This document shows positions 33,262 through 42,380 of a stretch of 64,000 bases of DNA, in pieces. The stretch's first letter is position 1. Each line of letters starts with the position of its first letter. This DNA comes from Channallabes apus (taxonomy: Eukaryota > Chordata > Actinopteri > Siluriformes > Clariidae). Below the pieces are notes generated by a model that worked only from the letters and a program-made list of their open reading frames with translations, was not told where the DNA came from and made no database searches. The translations under genes were made by a program, and so were the position numbers. The stretch lies in NCBI GenBank assembly GCA_030522415.1, contig CM060124.1, forward strand, positions 31,072,254 through 31,136,253. The letters are read 5' to 3'.

Positions 33262-36200
33262 AAATTTATGTAACGTGTTGCAGTTCCTCTAAACCAATTT
33301 ACTTTATCTGCTAAGTGTGTCTAGAACTGTCCCTGGTGATTCCCACCATTAATAATTAAACAGAAGGAATATTATTTTAAGCGCCTGACAAACGTTTACA
33401 AAGTTTATCCAATCCTGATTTAAAAGAAGAAAAAAAAATCTTGTACTAATAACATTTCTTTTTTAAAACGTGTTTTATCGCAGCACGGTAACGTCACATC
33501 CAACGCTCTGTTCTAGTAAGATCTCACTCACAGATCCGGCTACGAGAGCGGAGAGGTTGTAGCTCTTCACCGCTGCTATGATGGACGCGATGAAGACCAG
33601 GAGGGTTCCCAAGGCGTAGTGGAAAAACTCCTGCGAATAGAAATGAGAGAAACCGTCAGTCAGACAGACGTCTGTGAAACGAAAGGGTCTGGTTAAACGT
33701 GCGTGTGCTCACCACCAGCGTCCAGTTAATGCAGGGGAGTTTCGACTGCACCCTGAACACGTACATCAAGAAGAAGATGAGGAAGGCGAAGAGGAACCAG
33801 AGCGTCACCACCTCGAAGTAACGGAACGAGTCATAGTCTGTCCACCAGGAGGCGCAGTGGATACACAGGAAGGCGATCATCAGGCTCAGCTGGAAACAGT
33901 ACGAGGTAAAACCAAGCAAAATACAAATATATCCATTTTTTAAATCATTAGGATTCATTACAGCGATACGGTTCAAAGGACTTTCACTTCCTTCATCAAA
34001 CCTCCATCTGTATCACTGCAAAAAAAGCTACCTAAAGAACATGATGGGATTTCACCAGATACGATCGAGCGTGTTCTCAGCATCACAACCTGAAACTGTT
34101 ACAAAATCGATGAGGTGAGGAAGCGACCGGGTAACAAACAGACATACGTTTTATTTTATTAGCAGTTCAAAAAGATGAGGTCGGCTGGCGTCACGTGGTT
34201 CGGAGGAAACACGTGACAGTCTTCGGCCCTCCAGACTGAGTGGTTGTAGTAGCCTTAATGTGGAGCCCCCTAGTGACGGGGAGGAATTGGACACGACTAA
34301 ATTAGGGAGAAAACTGGGGAAAAAACTGTCTGTCTGTAATTTCCAGTCCTTAGATCTTCTGTCTGTAGTTTAATCTGCAGCATCAGTTTAAATCTAAATG
34401 TGGAGTAAAAGTGATGTTGTGAACAGTTATGTGCTGGATTTAATAATCTACTGTATAATAATCTACTAATGCGCTACTGTCTCAATGTAAACAAACACCT
34501 GCAGCAATAGATATTAATTAGAAAAGATAAAGTGTATATTTTTACTGGGATTAGTTCATATTTTCACTTTGGTCTGAAATAACACTGATTACATTAAAGT
34601 TCAGCAGATTATTATTATATTGAACATTTTAACTGTTTCTACAAACTCTTTAACCGTCAGGGACGCGAACTAACACTCGTGTAGAGATCTAAACTTCAGT
34701 CATTCTCAATGGAAGAGAGATCTCCTAACATGGGCTGTACTTCCCCACCGTGTGTGTGTGTGTGTGTGTGTGTGTGAACCTCAGTGGTTTTGCTCTAAAA
34801 GCTGCATGACTTCCCCTCCCATGAGACCGGAACACATCTTACGCTGGCTGTCCAACAAAAGGGAAACGTCTTTGTTATCTTAAGCCAGTGGTTCTCAAAC
34901 CTTTTCTGTCATTCCCCACTTTAGGGGGTGAGCGAATTTTCAAACCCCACTTGTCAACAAAATGACAGCGAAATCGGTCAAGTTTACTGTTTATCTATTT
35001 CTAAACCAATAAGATTAAATAACATCAAGTTCAAAACAGATAAAATACACGTGCAAATGTTATAAAAGGTTTACGTCGTCACTTATCTTTGCATAATTGA
35101 CCCCATGTTTATTAGCTGCTCAGCAATCGTTTGTAGTTTTTTTTTTTTTTGCACTGTCCAATTCTGTATGCAACTTTGAATGAAGCCATTCATTCATCTT
35201 TGAAAGAAGTCGAGTGGATTATTAACGTGACTGGAGTGTGTTGTCTCTAAGTGTCTTCCTAATTTGTTGGGTCTCATGCGGTCTGCTGCCAGCGGTTTAA
35301 GACACAAAACACACACAGGTCTCTCACACACAGTCTGCCCCCACCATCACCACCATGAATCAAAGCTCAACATCGGCTTCATCATGTTTTCCTTTCGACT
35401 GCTTTTTGGTTGATTAGGCTGATGTGGTCATGTAAGAAATGTATCCATTGACGTTATTATGTTCACTACATACTGTACAGTACGCTACTGGCCCGGTTTG
35501 TGTCCGCGGTAAAGTTAGTTTTATATTCGCATATTCTGCTTCAATAGCTGCGTAAATAAACGCGCAAATAAGACACCCATATACATTTCCTCTCTGCATT
35601 GTCTTTAAGCTACACCCGCCTTTTTTCATCGATTAAGCACCTAAATTATACATGTTTGAAAGCTTAAACATCGTTATTCTCTACAGCGCAACAATGAATT
35701 AAGTAGGTTGACGTCACGGCCTCCAGACGCATTCAGACAAGCTTCTTGGTGATTGATGAACATTATTTATTATTCTGCATTGATGCAGAATTAACCTCTG
35801 TAATAAAATTAAATGAAATCTGTAAAAACTTATAACAAAAGAATAGCTCTCTTAGACTCTTCAAATTAATAATTAAATATTGTTCTAAATATGAACTATT
35901 CTGTTCCAGCTTCAACAATATATCTCTTAAATGTAATAAAATAAATAACAATAGTCTCACAAACACAAGACTAAACGTTTTTTGCAATGTCAGAGTCAGG
36001 AAATGCCTTTTTAAGCAAAGTACTGGTGCAATCCATTGACCTGTAACAGTTGTGATGTTTCACTGTATGAAAAGCCATTGCACCTTCTGCTGCATTTACA
36101 TCATCCTCTGTTTTTCCTGGTTTTGCAGATGAACTCTCATCTCGCACCGCTTTTTTATGTCCATGTGGGCTTTCAGGTTCCCAGCACCTTTATTGGATCC

Positions 36201-37577
36201 CGAGACATATGTACCGGCTTTGCACACGGTGCACTCCGCCTCCCACTTGTCCCGACAGGCGCGGTATTTGGGAAATTTTCTTTGCAGTTCATCGGTGAAG
36301 CTGCACTTACGCTTCGGCATTTTCCCGCTATACTGCTCCGCTCTCTGCTGTCTGCACTGCTCCCTGTCTGTGTGTGTGTTTGCGCGCGCGGCGCAGACCT
36401 GCCCACAAGGCAGCCTCCCTGTAATTATGTCGCGCAAAAAAGTAGTACCCTTGTGCAAAACGCCAGTCAATTTACATACACACGTAATGGTCCTATGAAA
36501 AACTGGACATTTTCGTGAATTTATGAAACCCGCCAGGACGCCCCGTACAGGACGTAAAAAGTGGACATGTCCGGGCAAAAGAGGACGCTTGGTCACCCTA
36601 ATTTAGGGATCATCGCAAATTCCGCAGACCAACAAAAAAAGCGTAGAACGATATGGATCTTCCCTTTGTTGCCACACTGGAAACTAGAAATGCCAGACTA
36701 ATACTGCCTGATAAAATATAAATTTTTAACAAAAATACAGAAACATCAGCTTACACATTGGAATAAATGATAATTACATATATAATACCAAAAGTTTCCT
36801 TATGTTGTTCCTCAGAAATTAACATGCCGACGTTAAACCGTTATTGTTGCACTATGGTTCCACTTTTGCTCTTTTGCTTATTTTAAATTTACTTGTATTA
36901 ATGATCCATTTATTTGTGTGTGGTTGTTTAGTTTTGAGCGTACGCTCTTCATTATCAATAAAGAAGAGCATGAATTAGAATAGGTACTTTCCGATTATTT
37001 TCCACTAATTTCCTCCCCTTCGTTGCGCCCCACCTGTCATGTCTGTATTCCCCACTAGTGGGGCGCCACACACTTTGAGAACCACGGCCTTAAAGATAAG
37101 CTTTGAATACAGGATCGCACTGGGTGAACCCGAATCGCCATGACAACACCGACAGATCTCACCATCAACCCATCAGTCAGTCAGCTCTCTTCCCTCTGCA
37201 GGTCTCCTCTATAGTCAACATCGGGGCAGTGGTGGACCAAACCGTTAAAGCTCTGGGTTACTGATCGGAAGGTCGGGGTTCGAACCCCACCACCGCCAAG
37301 TTGCCGTTGTAGGACCCGTGAGCGAAGCCCTTAACCCTGCCTGCTCCAGAAGGCGCTGTATCCTGTCTGACCCTGAGCTCTGACCCCAGCTTCCTCACTG
37401 CGATATGCAAAAACATCATTTCACTTAACAGGGGGCGTGGTCATTTCTGGGCCAGAAGAAATATATATATATATTAAAGCTGGAAACAAATTCAATACAT
37501 GAAAAGTAATTGATGTGAAATAATGCAAGTGTTATAGATCAAGAGTTTAATAATATTAACATCTATCTCTCTCTCTG

Positions 37578-37613
<36 letters not shown>

Positions 37614-37823
37614 GCTTTAAGGCTGGTTTTAAATAAACTGTTGTCCTATCTGGAATGCAAAGAAAAAATACTTCTAAAAACAGTATTAATAACAATCTTG
37701 TTTTCTTACCACTTGGGCAAGTTTTAATAATCCTTGAAACGAGCGACAGTAACCGACGTTTAAAAATCCTCCATCCGTCGTGGTCGTGGTCGTGGACGTC
37801 GTCGTAACAACCCTGTGCGACAT
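29533..37823 (-). CDS. cmtm7: CKLF-like MARVEL transmembrane domain protein 7 (cmtm7), four exons seen
   Basis: Four minus-strand exons join in frame with GT-AG introns: 37,710-37,823 (starts MSHRVVTTTS, 38 codons), 33,713-33,889 (59 codons), 33,532-33,630 (33 codons) and 29,533-29,614 (27 codons plus one base). The product is a four-helix MARVEL protein; recognisable parts are LSLMIAFLCIHCASWW, YFEVVTLWF, GTLLVFIASIIAAVKSYNLS and SYKVSCGSQQT. The MSH start and the end of exon 4 (compare SYKISC in human CMTM7, recalled from memory) identify CMTM7 rather than CMTM3/6/8. Mammalian CMTM7 acts in B-cell receptor signalling and receptor traffic. A short fifth exon is expected after the GTGAGT donor at 29,532 but was not located; read-through would instead add about 37 residues. 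Introns 1 and 3 (about 3.8 and 3.9 kb) are filled with transposons. Confidence 0.88.
30211..31592 (-). mobile_element. Decayed Tc1-like transposon in cmtm7 intron 3, with nested insertion
   Basis: The termini are inverted relatives: ACTCACCAGCCATTTCATTA at 30,216 and, at the right, AATGAAGCGGCCGGTGAGTG (about 31,570-31,589). The interior contains blocks typical of a widespread fish Tc1-like element transcribed from the minus strand (CAGGATGGATCCATG at about 31,155, GACACGCTCAGCGGCAG at about 31,036, TGGATATTTTCTCTTTTTC at about 31,370). The expected continuity is broken between about 30,440 and 30,965 by unrelated sequence. No open transposase frame is left. Confidence 0.65.
30440..30965. mobile_element. 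Unclassified insertion inside the Tc1-like element
   Basis: It starts near GTACGAGGCGCGGTCATAAA, which resembles the end of a mariner-like element, and includes an inverted pair (GGCCTGTTCAGCTTTTCGTG and TGAACTGAACAGGCTG near 30,746-30,778). No conserved transposase motif was found. Boundaries are approximate, inferred from where the surrounding Tc1-like sequence stops and resumes. Confidence 0.4.
31593..33201. repeat. cmtm7 intron 3, cluster of CA/GT microsatellites
   Basis: Dinucleotide runs occur at about 31,714-31,756 (CA), 31,886-31,921 (GT), 32,179-32,225 (GT), 32,367-32,399 (GT) and 32,537-32,570 (CA). Between them the sequence is AT-rich with no coding potential or recognised element. 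Long open frames through these runs are artefacts. Confidence 0.85.
33202..33253. repeat. (TA)n microsatellite
   Basis: About 50 bp of perfect TA dinucleotides, about 300 bp downstream of exon 3 of cmtm7 in its intron 3. Confidence 0.95.
34174..34323 (+). repeat. SINE 3' fragment (same family as 17,628)
   Basis: TAATGTGGAGCCCCCTAGTG and GAATTGGACACGACTAAATT match, in the opposite orientation, the tail of the SINE at 17,628-17,800. The tRNA-like head is missing. It lies in cmtm7 intron 1. Confidence 0.7.
34886..37087. mobile_element. hAT-type element in cmtm7 intron 1, with a second hAT fragment nested inside
   Basis: The left terminus CAGTGGTTCTCAAAC (34,886) and right terminus TTTGAGAACCACGG (37,074-37,087) are inverted repeats with one mismatch. 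The left 200 bp match the fragments at 25,560 and 28,442. The flanking 8-mers TCTTAAGC and CCTTAAAG are only partly alike, so the target duplication has decayed or the ends are slightly misplaced. Between about 35,960 and 36,604 there is the 5' end of a different hAT transposase gene with its own terminus. Confidence 0.72.
35960..36320 (-). pseudogene. N-terminal fragment of a hAT-type transposase (zinc-finger domain)
   Basis: The minus-strand start MPKRKCSFTDELQRKFPKY (36,320) is followed by KWEAECTVCKAGTYVSG and NKGAGNLKAHMD. This is a BED-like zinc finger (CxxC, then H) seen at the start of vertebrate hAT-derived proteins. The frame stops at 36,096 after 74 codons; similarity continues out of frame (AMAFHTVKHHNCYRSMDC, FPDSDIAKNV) to about 35,960. 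The catalytic domain is absent. Upstream on the same strand, TAGGGTGACCAAGCGTCCTC (about 36,604) looks like the terminus of the donor element. Confidence 0.7.
37223..37428 (+). repeat. tRNA-derived SINE
   Basis: The head GGGGCAGTGGTGGACCAAAC carries an A-box-like segment, followed by GGGTTACTGATCGGAAGGTC and the B-box GGGTTCGAACCCC. The body includes AAGCCCTTAACCCTGCCTGC and CTGACCCCAGCTTCCTCACT, and ends in CATTTCACTT. This resembles a SINE abundant in catfish genomes, as I remember it. It is an insertion in cmtm7 intron 1. Confidence 0.78.
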
Positions 37824-37947
37824 TTTGCTCTTTTTTGTTTGTAAAATTCCCTTTTCGGAATCTTGTACGGGTTTCAGTGTGTGTGTGTGTGTGTGTGTGT
37901 GTGTACACTATGCGCACACTGAGTTCGTGTGTGTGTGTGTGTGTGTC
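37579..37947. repeat. CA and GT microsatellites around cmtm7 exon 1
   Basis: A CA run of about 30 bp (37,579-37,610) lies in intron 1 about 100 bp from the exon 1 donor. GT runs (about 37,878-37,904 and 37,926-37,947) lie in the probable 5' UTR or promoter of cmtm7. Confidence 0.85.
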
Positions 37948-37999
37948 CTGTTGTAATTTCTGGGGCGTGACTTCGGCTAAATCCTAAACCGCTTCACAT

Positions 38000-38902
38000 C
38001 ATTCACAAGTACCACGAGGATAAACTTTTAAATGCGTCCAGTACCCTAGATAGTGCACTTCGTTTTCAAGGTCTACACATTTTGGACACAGCCATGAGAA
38101 TGAAGGCGGGGCTTAAAGCACGTTCAGAATATACTGGAAACCCTGCGCAGGCTGGCGTTCACAGAAATATCACCAAGACTAAAAAAGCTCGTTTATACAA
38201 GATAAATTTTTTTTTTTATTATTTAAGTATAGTCTCTTATTTAAGCAGGATGTCACATCAATAATCATATATGTGCGGTCTAATATTCAATAAAGTTTGC
38301 TCATTGTCAAGCCTTATACGGTCAAAGAGCCTGCTGGTGCTAACTGCTAACTGAGTTTGTTTTCACGTTCCGTGAGCTGCCGCGCATGCGCGGTAGCGAC
38401 TCAAACTCCTGTTACAAAATGCTAATGCTAATCTGACGTGAAGTAAAGACTGGTTCTTTTTTTATTGTTATTATTAAATTATATTTCGTTTATTTAGATG
38501 ATAATTCTTAATATTTCTACTTAATACTATTTATAACTTTTTTTTAAAAAGCACATTTAATGGCTTATATGTTATTTTAACTTTCATTAAGTTACCACAG
38601 AGTACCACAGTAAATGTGTTTTAAATATTTTAAAGGTTGCATGTTTAAATGATTATTGTTAATAAATATTAATAACTAAATTTAAAACATTTTCTATCAC
38701 ACTAGAAATACCCCCATCCCCACGAAATTTTATACATTACATTTCAATATGCACATTTTACTCAGTAACGTTTCTGAAAGGTATCATTTTGCTCGGTTTT
38801 ATTTTCTTGTTTATCTTATAAAAATTAACATTTAGGAAAGTAATCTAAAATGAACATTTCGTGATATCTCCTTAGAAGACTTTTGGCCACAATCGTTTGA
38901 GA
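38000..38902. other. Intergenic upstream of cmtm7, with an NRF1-like site
   Basis: No gene was seen. The palindrome CCGCGCATGCGCGG lies at about 38,381-38,394 and contains GCGCATGCGC, the NRF1 consensus. It sits about 560 bp upstream of the cmtm7 start codon on the minus strand and could be a promoter element, but nothing else marks a promoter there. Confidence 0.35.
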
Positions 38903-40165
38903 AAATGGTGAGAACCCAAAAGAATAAAGACAAAAAAGACCCTCTCTGAGTGTGACTCTTAGGGTTCTGGTGAACTCGACCCTGCTCTGGCTAACACCTT
39001 TGACCTGATGACCACAAACATTTTTAAAGTAATAGATGAAAAGCTGAGTCCTCTCGCCGCGACCATTCACAAGCACTCGGCAGAGCTCCAGGCTGCTAGT
39101 AAGCGGTTGGACGAAGCGGAGGCATTTGATCGGGTTGAGTGGTCGTATCTATTGTATACATTAGAAAAATTTTACTTGGGCAATAACTTTGTTAACTTGG
39201 TGAGAGAACTTTATAATACTCCAACTGCAGCTGGCATGAGATCTAGCAACTTTTCCCACCACCGTGGGAATCAGTAGGGTGACCCCTCAGTCCATTGCTT
39301 CTTGATATTGCGATAGAACCATTAACTGAGGCAGAAAGGCCAAGTGCTCTGATATCTGGTATTTATGTTGGAGAAAAGGAACACAAAATTACTCTCTATG
39401 CAGATGAAATACTTATTTTTCTGTCTAAACCACAATGCTCCATTCCCAATCTTACTCGTGTTATTTCATTATTTGGTTCTTTCTCAGGTTACAAAATAAA
39501 TTTTAGCAAAGTCTGAAGCTATGCCACTGGGATCTCCGGCATCTGTGCCAACTCTGACAGAACCCTTTCCTTTCCAAGGGTCTCCTGCTGGTTTTGTCTA
39601 TTTGGGGATACGCATAGCACCTGATTATAATCAATTGTTCAGTGCTAACTTCCCTCCTCTTTTGGATACCACTAAAGCAGACCTCGTTGGAACAGTGGAC
39701 CTCGTTGCCTCTGTCCTCGCCCTTATTAAAATGAATATCTTACCCAGGTTACTCTATCCTTTACAAATGATCCCAATACTGTTATCTAAGAAGGTTATCA
39801 GGGTGCTTGAAGGCTGGTTGAGTTCTTTTATTTGGAGCAAAAGGAAACCCTGTTTAACGATGGCAAAACTCCAGATGACTCCAGGGGGGCTTAGATTTTC
39901 CAAGCATCAGACTGTATCAATTGGCTGTTCATCTTTGAGTGATGGAGGATTGGTTCAGATATGACCCTGCCTCAATCTTGATATTGAATTCTTTCAGTCT
40001 AAATGCTCCCTATGGAATCTGTTGTTAGTGAAAAATTTAAAATCTGTAAGGGACTTATGCACTAACCCTATTACAATAAATACGATCAGGGCATGGCGAT
40101 CCACTTGTACTTTAGAGGGACATGTTCATCTCACATCTCCTCTTAATCCATATATATATTTATAT
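38903..40165 (+). mobile_element. L1-like LINE remnant with ORF1 joined to ORF2 by internal deletion
   Basis: An ORF1-like start (about 38,905-39,120; TNIFKVIDEKLSPLAATI, a coiled-coil type N-terminus) runs directly into the reverse transcriptase (AFDRVEWSYLLYTLEKF, about 39,121). Next come a degenerate GDPSV block, LYADEILIF at about 39,394 (the second catalytic Asp is Glu), FGSFSGYKINFSK and, in another frame, SEAMPLGSP and FVYLGIRI. The C-terminal part fades after about 40,160. The endonuclease is missing entirely. Confidence 0.75.
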
Positions 40166-40340
40166 ATTTGCCAGTCAGTCGTAATCATATGTAAGCTGCT
40201 GTTATAGAAAATTATTCAACACATTCTGACCAATCACAATCAGAATTCAGCACACAATTAAATACACAAAGTCACAGACATGCACCACACATATAGTCAT
40301 GTAACCATTTGTTGTGTTCAGTCACTCCGCAGTGTCCATC

Positions 40341-40454
40341 ATGTCCTCGTTATACAGGACCTTAAATAACACCAGGAATTCCACTCAGAATAGCATTCAG
40401 ACAGCTGGAGCTCAGCGCTCCTTCAGTAACTCTGTGAATGCCGCATTTCACCAG
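40341..40454 (+). CDS. Candidate first coding exon of an unknown gene
   Basis: An acceptor-like CTCCGCAG precedes ATG at 40,341 and 38 codons end exactly at CACCAG followed by GTTAGA. The translation begins MSSLYRTLNNTRNSTQNS and includes AQRSFSNSVNAAFHQ, with a bias to Ser, Asn, Arg and Gln and no acidic residues, as in a mitochondrial presequence. No homology is recognised and no second exon was found, so this is weak. Confidence 0.15.
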
Positions 40455-42240
40455 GTTAGAAATGGACATCGAGTGTACTACAGAGCAAGTTTTTTCTCTA
40501 ACAATCATGTACAGGATACAGAAAGCAAAATATTTAGAAGTAGAAGAAGTAGCTCTATATAGGATGCATGGTCTAGTGCACCGCATAGAGTCATGTCAAG
40601 GAAGCAAAAGTTTGAGACAAGTAGGCTTCGGTACACAGAGTGTAGAGTCTATAGTTTCATTATTTTTAATACACTAGTTTATTATGATCTGAAAACCAAG
40701 TGTCTGTGGTAAGACAACTGACTGGGCGTGGTCTAGAGGTTCCATCTGTCCACCAGTGCACGGTGTGTGGACATCAGGAAGCCATGTGGGATTCACCCTC
40801 AAGATCAACTTTCATGGTTTATACGGTTAATTTTAAATGCAGAAATTGAAATGAGATGATGAGTTGCTATATTCACACTGCAGGTGAAGGTCACCCAGAT
40901 TTTTGTGGTTTGTCTGTTTTTCTCAATGTAAACAGCACAAATCACTTCTGAGTCAGGATCAGGTCTGCAGTTTTTTTGCAGTGTGAACAGTCAGATCAGA
41001 ATTAATGTGACTTTTATGTTCATATGACTCGATGGTCATTGCAGTTCCAGTCCAGAAAAGATAGAGGACAAGTGTGAAGGAGGATTTCGGTGGTGGGAAA
41101 GTGATGTAATGGAATTCCCACACATAGATCTTCCTGTACAAGCAATATTAGAAGGGCATATCACAACTGCTTCATGTTTGAAGAGATCTCAAAAGAAACA
41201 GCCACATGTTTCAAAGTCAAAATGTATAGAAATTAAGAATGCAAACCAAAGAAGAGGATGAAAAACATGACCTTCTTACAGTGAGCTTGAAGGCATCATG
41301 GGATGCTAAAAATGTTCTGGAGGAGTGGAATAGTATCCTATAAGATCCTACAACCTGATCTCCAGGGCAGCTTCCCAAGAACGGTTACTAAGGGGCTGAT
41401 CATTTCAAAGATACAGTTTTTTACATAAAAATCCACAACTTAAAATGAAATCTTAAAAAAAAAAAAAAAACACATGATTTGGTCAAACTATGCAATGCCC
41501 CTGTGCAATGTTGGAGCTCAGTACCACAGGGGTTCTTTAAATGGTTTATATACTGTATAATCAGTGATGGGTGCCAAAAGATCTGGAAGACACAGCACAA
41601 AAGTGGTCATAGTTTGATATTTTATATTTTTATATTTTAAAGATTTTTTGCATTCATGTAAGAGTAATAATCGGATTTTGTTCTTTTGTTTTGTATTATC
41701 GATAAACAAAAAAGTTTTTTTTTTAGAGAACAAAAGCGTTTCCTGTCTGTGGGCGGAGCATTGTGTTTGTTGCCATGGTGATAGCGCAGGGGCTCGAGGA
41801 GCACAGTGAACATTCTCATCATAAACAGGAAGAAGCTAATTTGTTCTCCAGAAAACAGAACTGAGTTTAAAAATAGCTGAGAAACAGAGAGGGAGAAGCA
41901 TATAGCCCTAACTGCTATCTGTCTGTCTGTCTGTCTGTCTGTCTGCTTGCAACTGATTTAGTGTTAGACATAACACAGGTTAAACATAAGGTGTGTAACT
42001 ATTTCTACTTTGTATTTTAAAGAATGACGCTTTATGCTTTTATCCACTTATTTATTAATATTATTATTATTTAATAATGTGAAATATCCGAGTTAGTTCC
42101 TGTTGTCTTTATAAGCATTAAGCACATGAGCACTGTTTCATCTGCCTTCAGGAATTACACAAATCATAAATTACACAACCTTTACAAGACGTATTAAACC
42201 CATGAATCCATGACATGAACAGCTTCATGTGAAATGGTTG
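40455..42240. other. Intergenic, one CTGT microsatellite
   Basis: No gene could be supported. A run of A's lies at 41,456-41,470 and a (CTGT)n tetranucleotide run at 41,917-41,944. The rest is AT-rich unique-looking sequence leading to siglec15. Confidence 0.4.
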
Positions 42241-42330
42241 TTCCACTCAGAGTGCAGGCTGGACGCTTGCCGTGTGACCGTGAGTCAGACATGTTGACCG
42301 TCTGTCTTTAAAGACTCAACACTTGTTTCC

Positions 42331-42358
42331 AGCCGCTAGACTCTAGACTCCAGCGGCT
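42331..42358. promoter_or_regulatory. GC-rich hairpin just upstream of the siglec15 start codon
   Basis: AGCCGCT (42,331-42,337) and AGCGGCT (42,352-42,358) form a perfect 7-bp stem with a 14-nt loop, 22 bp before ATG. If transcribed it would sit in the 5' UTR. No function can be assigned. Confidence 0.35.
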
Positions 42359-42380
42359 AGACGAACCGTGTGACACGGCC

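Noticed and set aside
33674..33943. 89-codon plus-strand frame
   Set aside because: Antisense shadow of cmtm7 exon 2, which has homology and matching splice sites on the minus strand.
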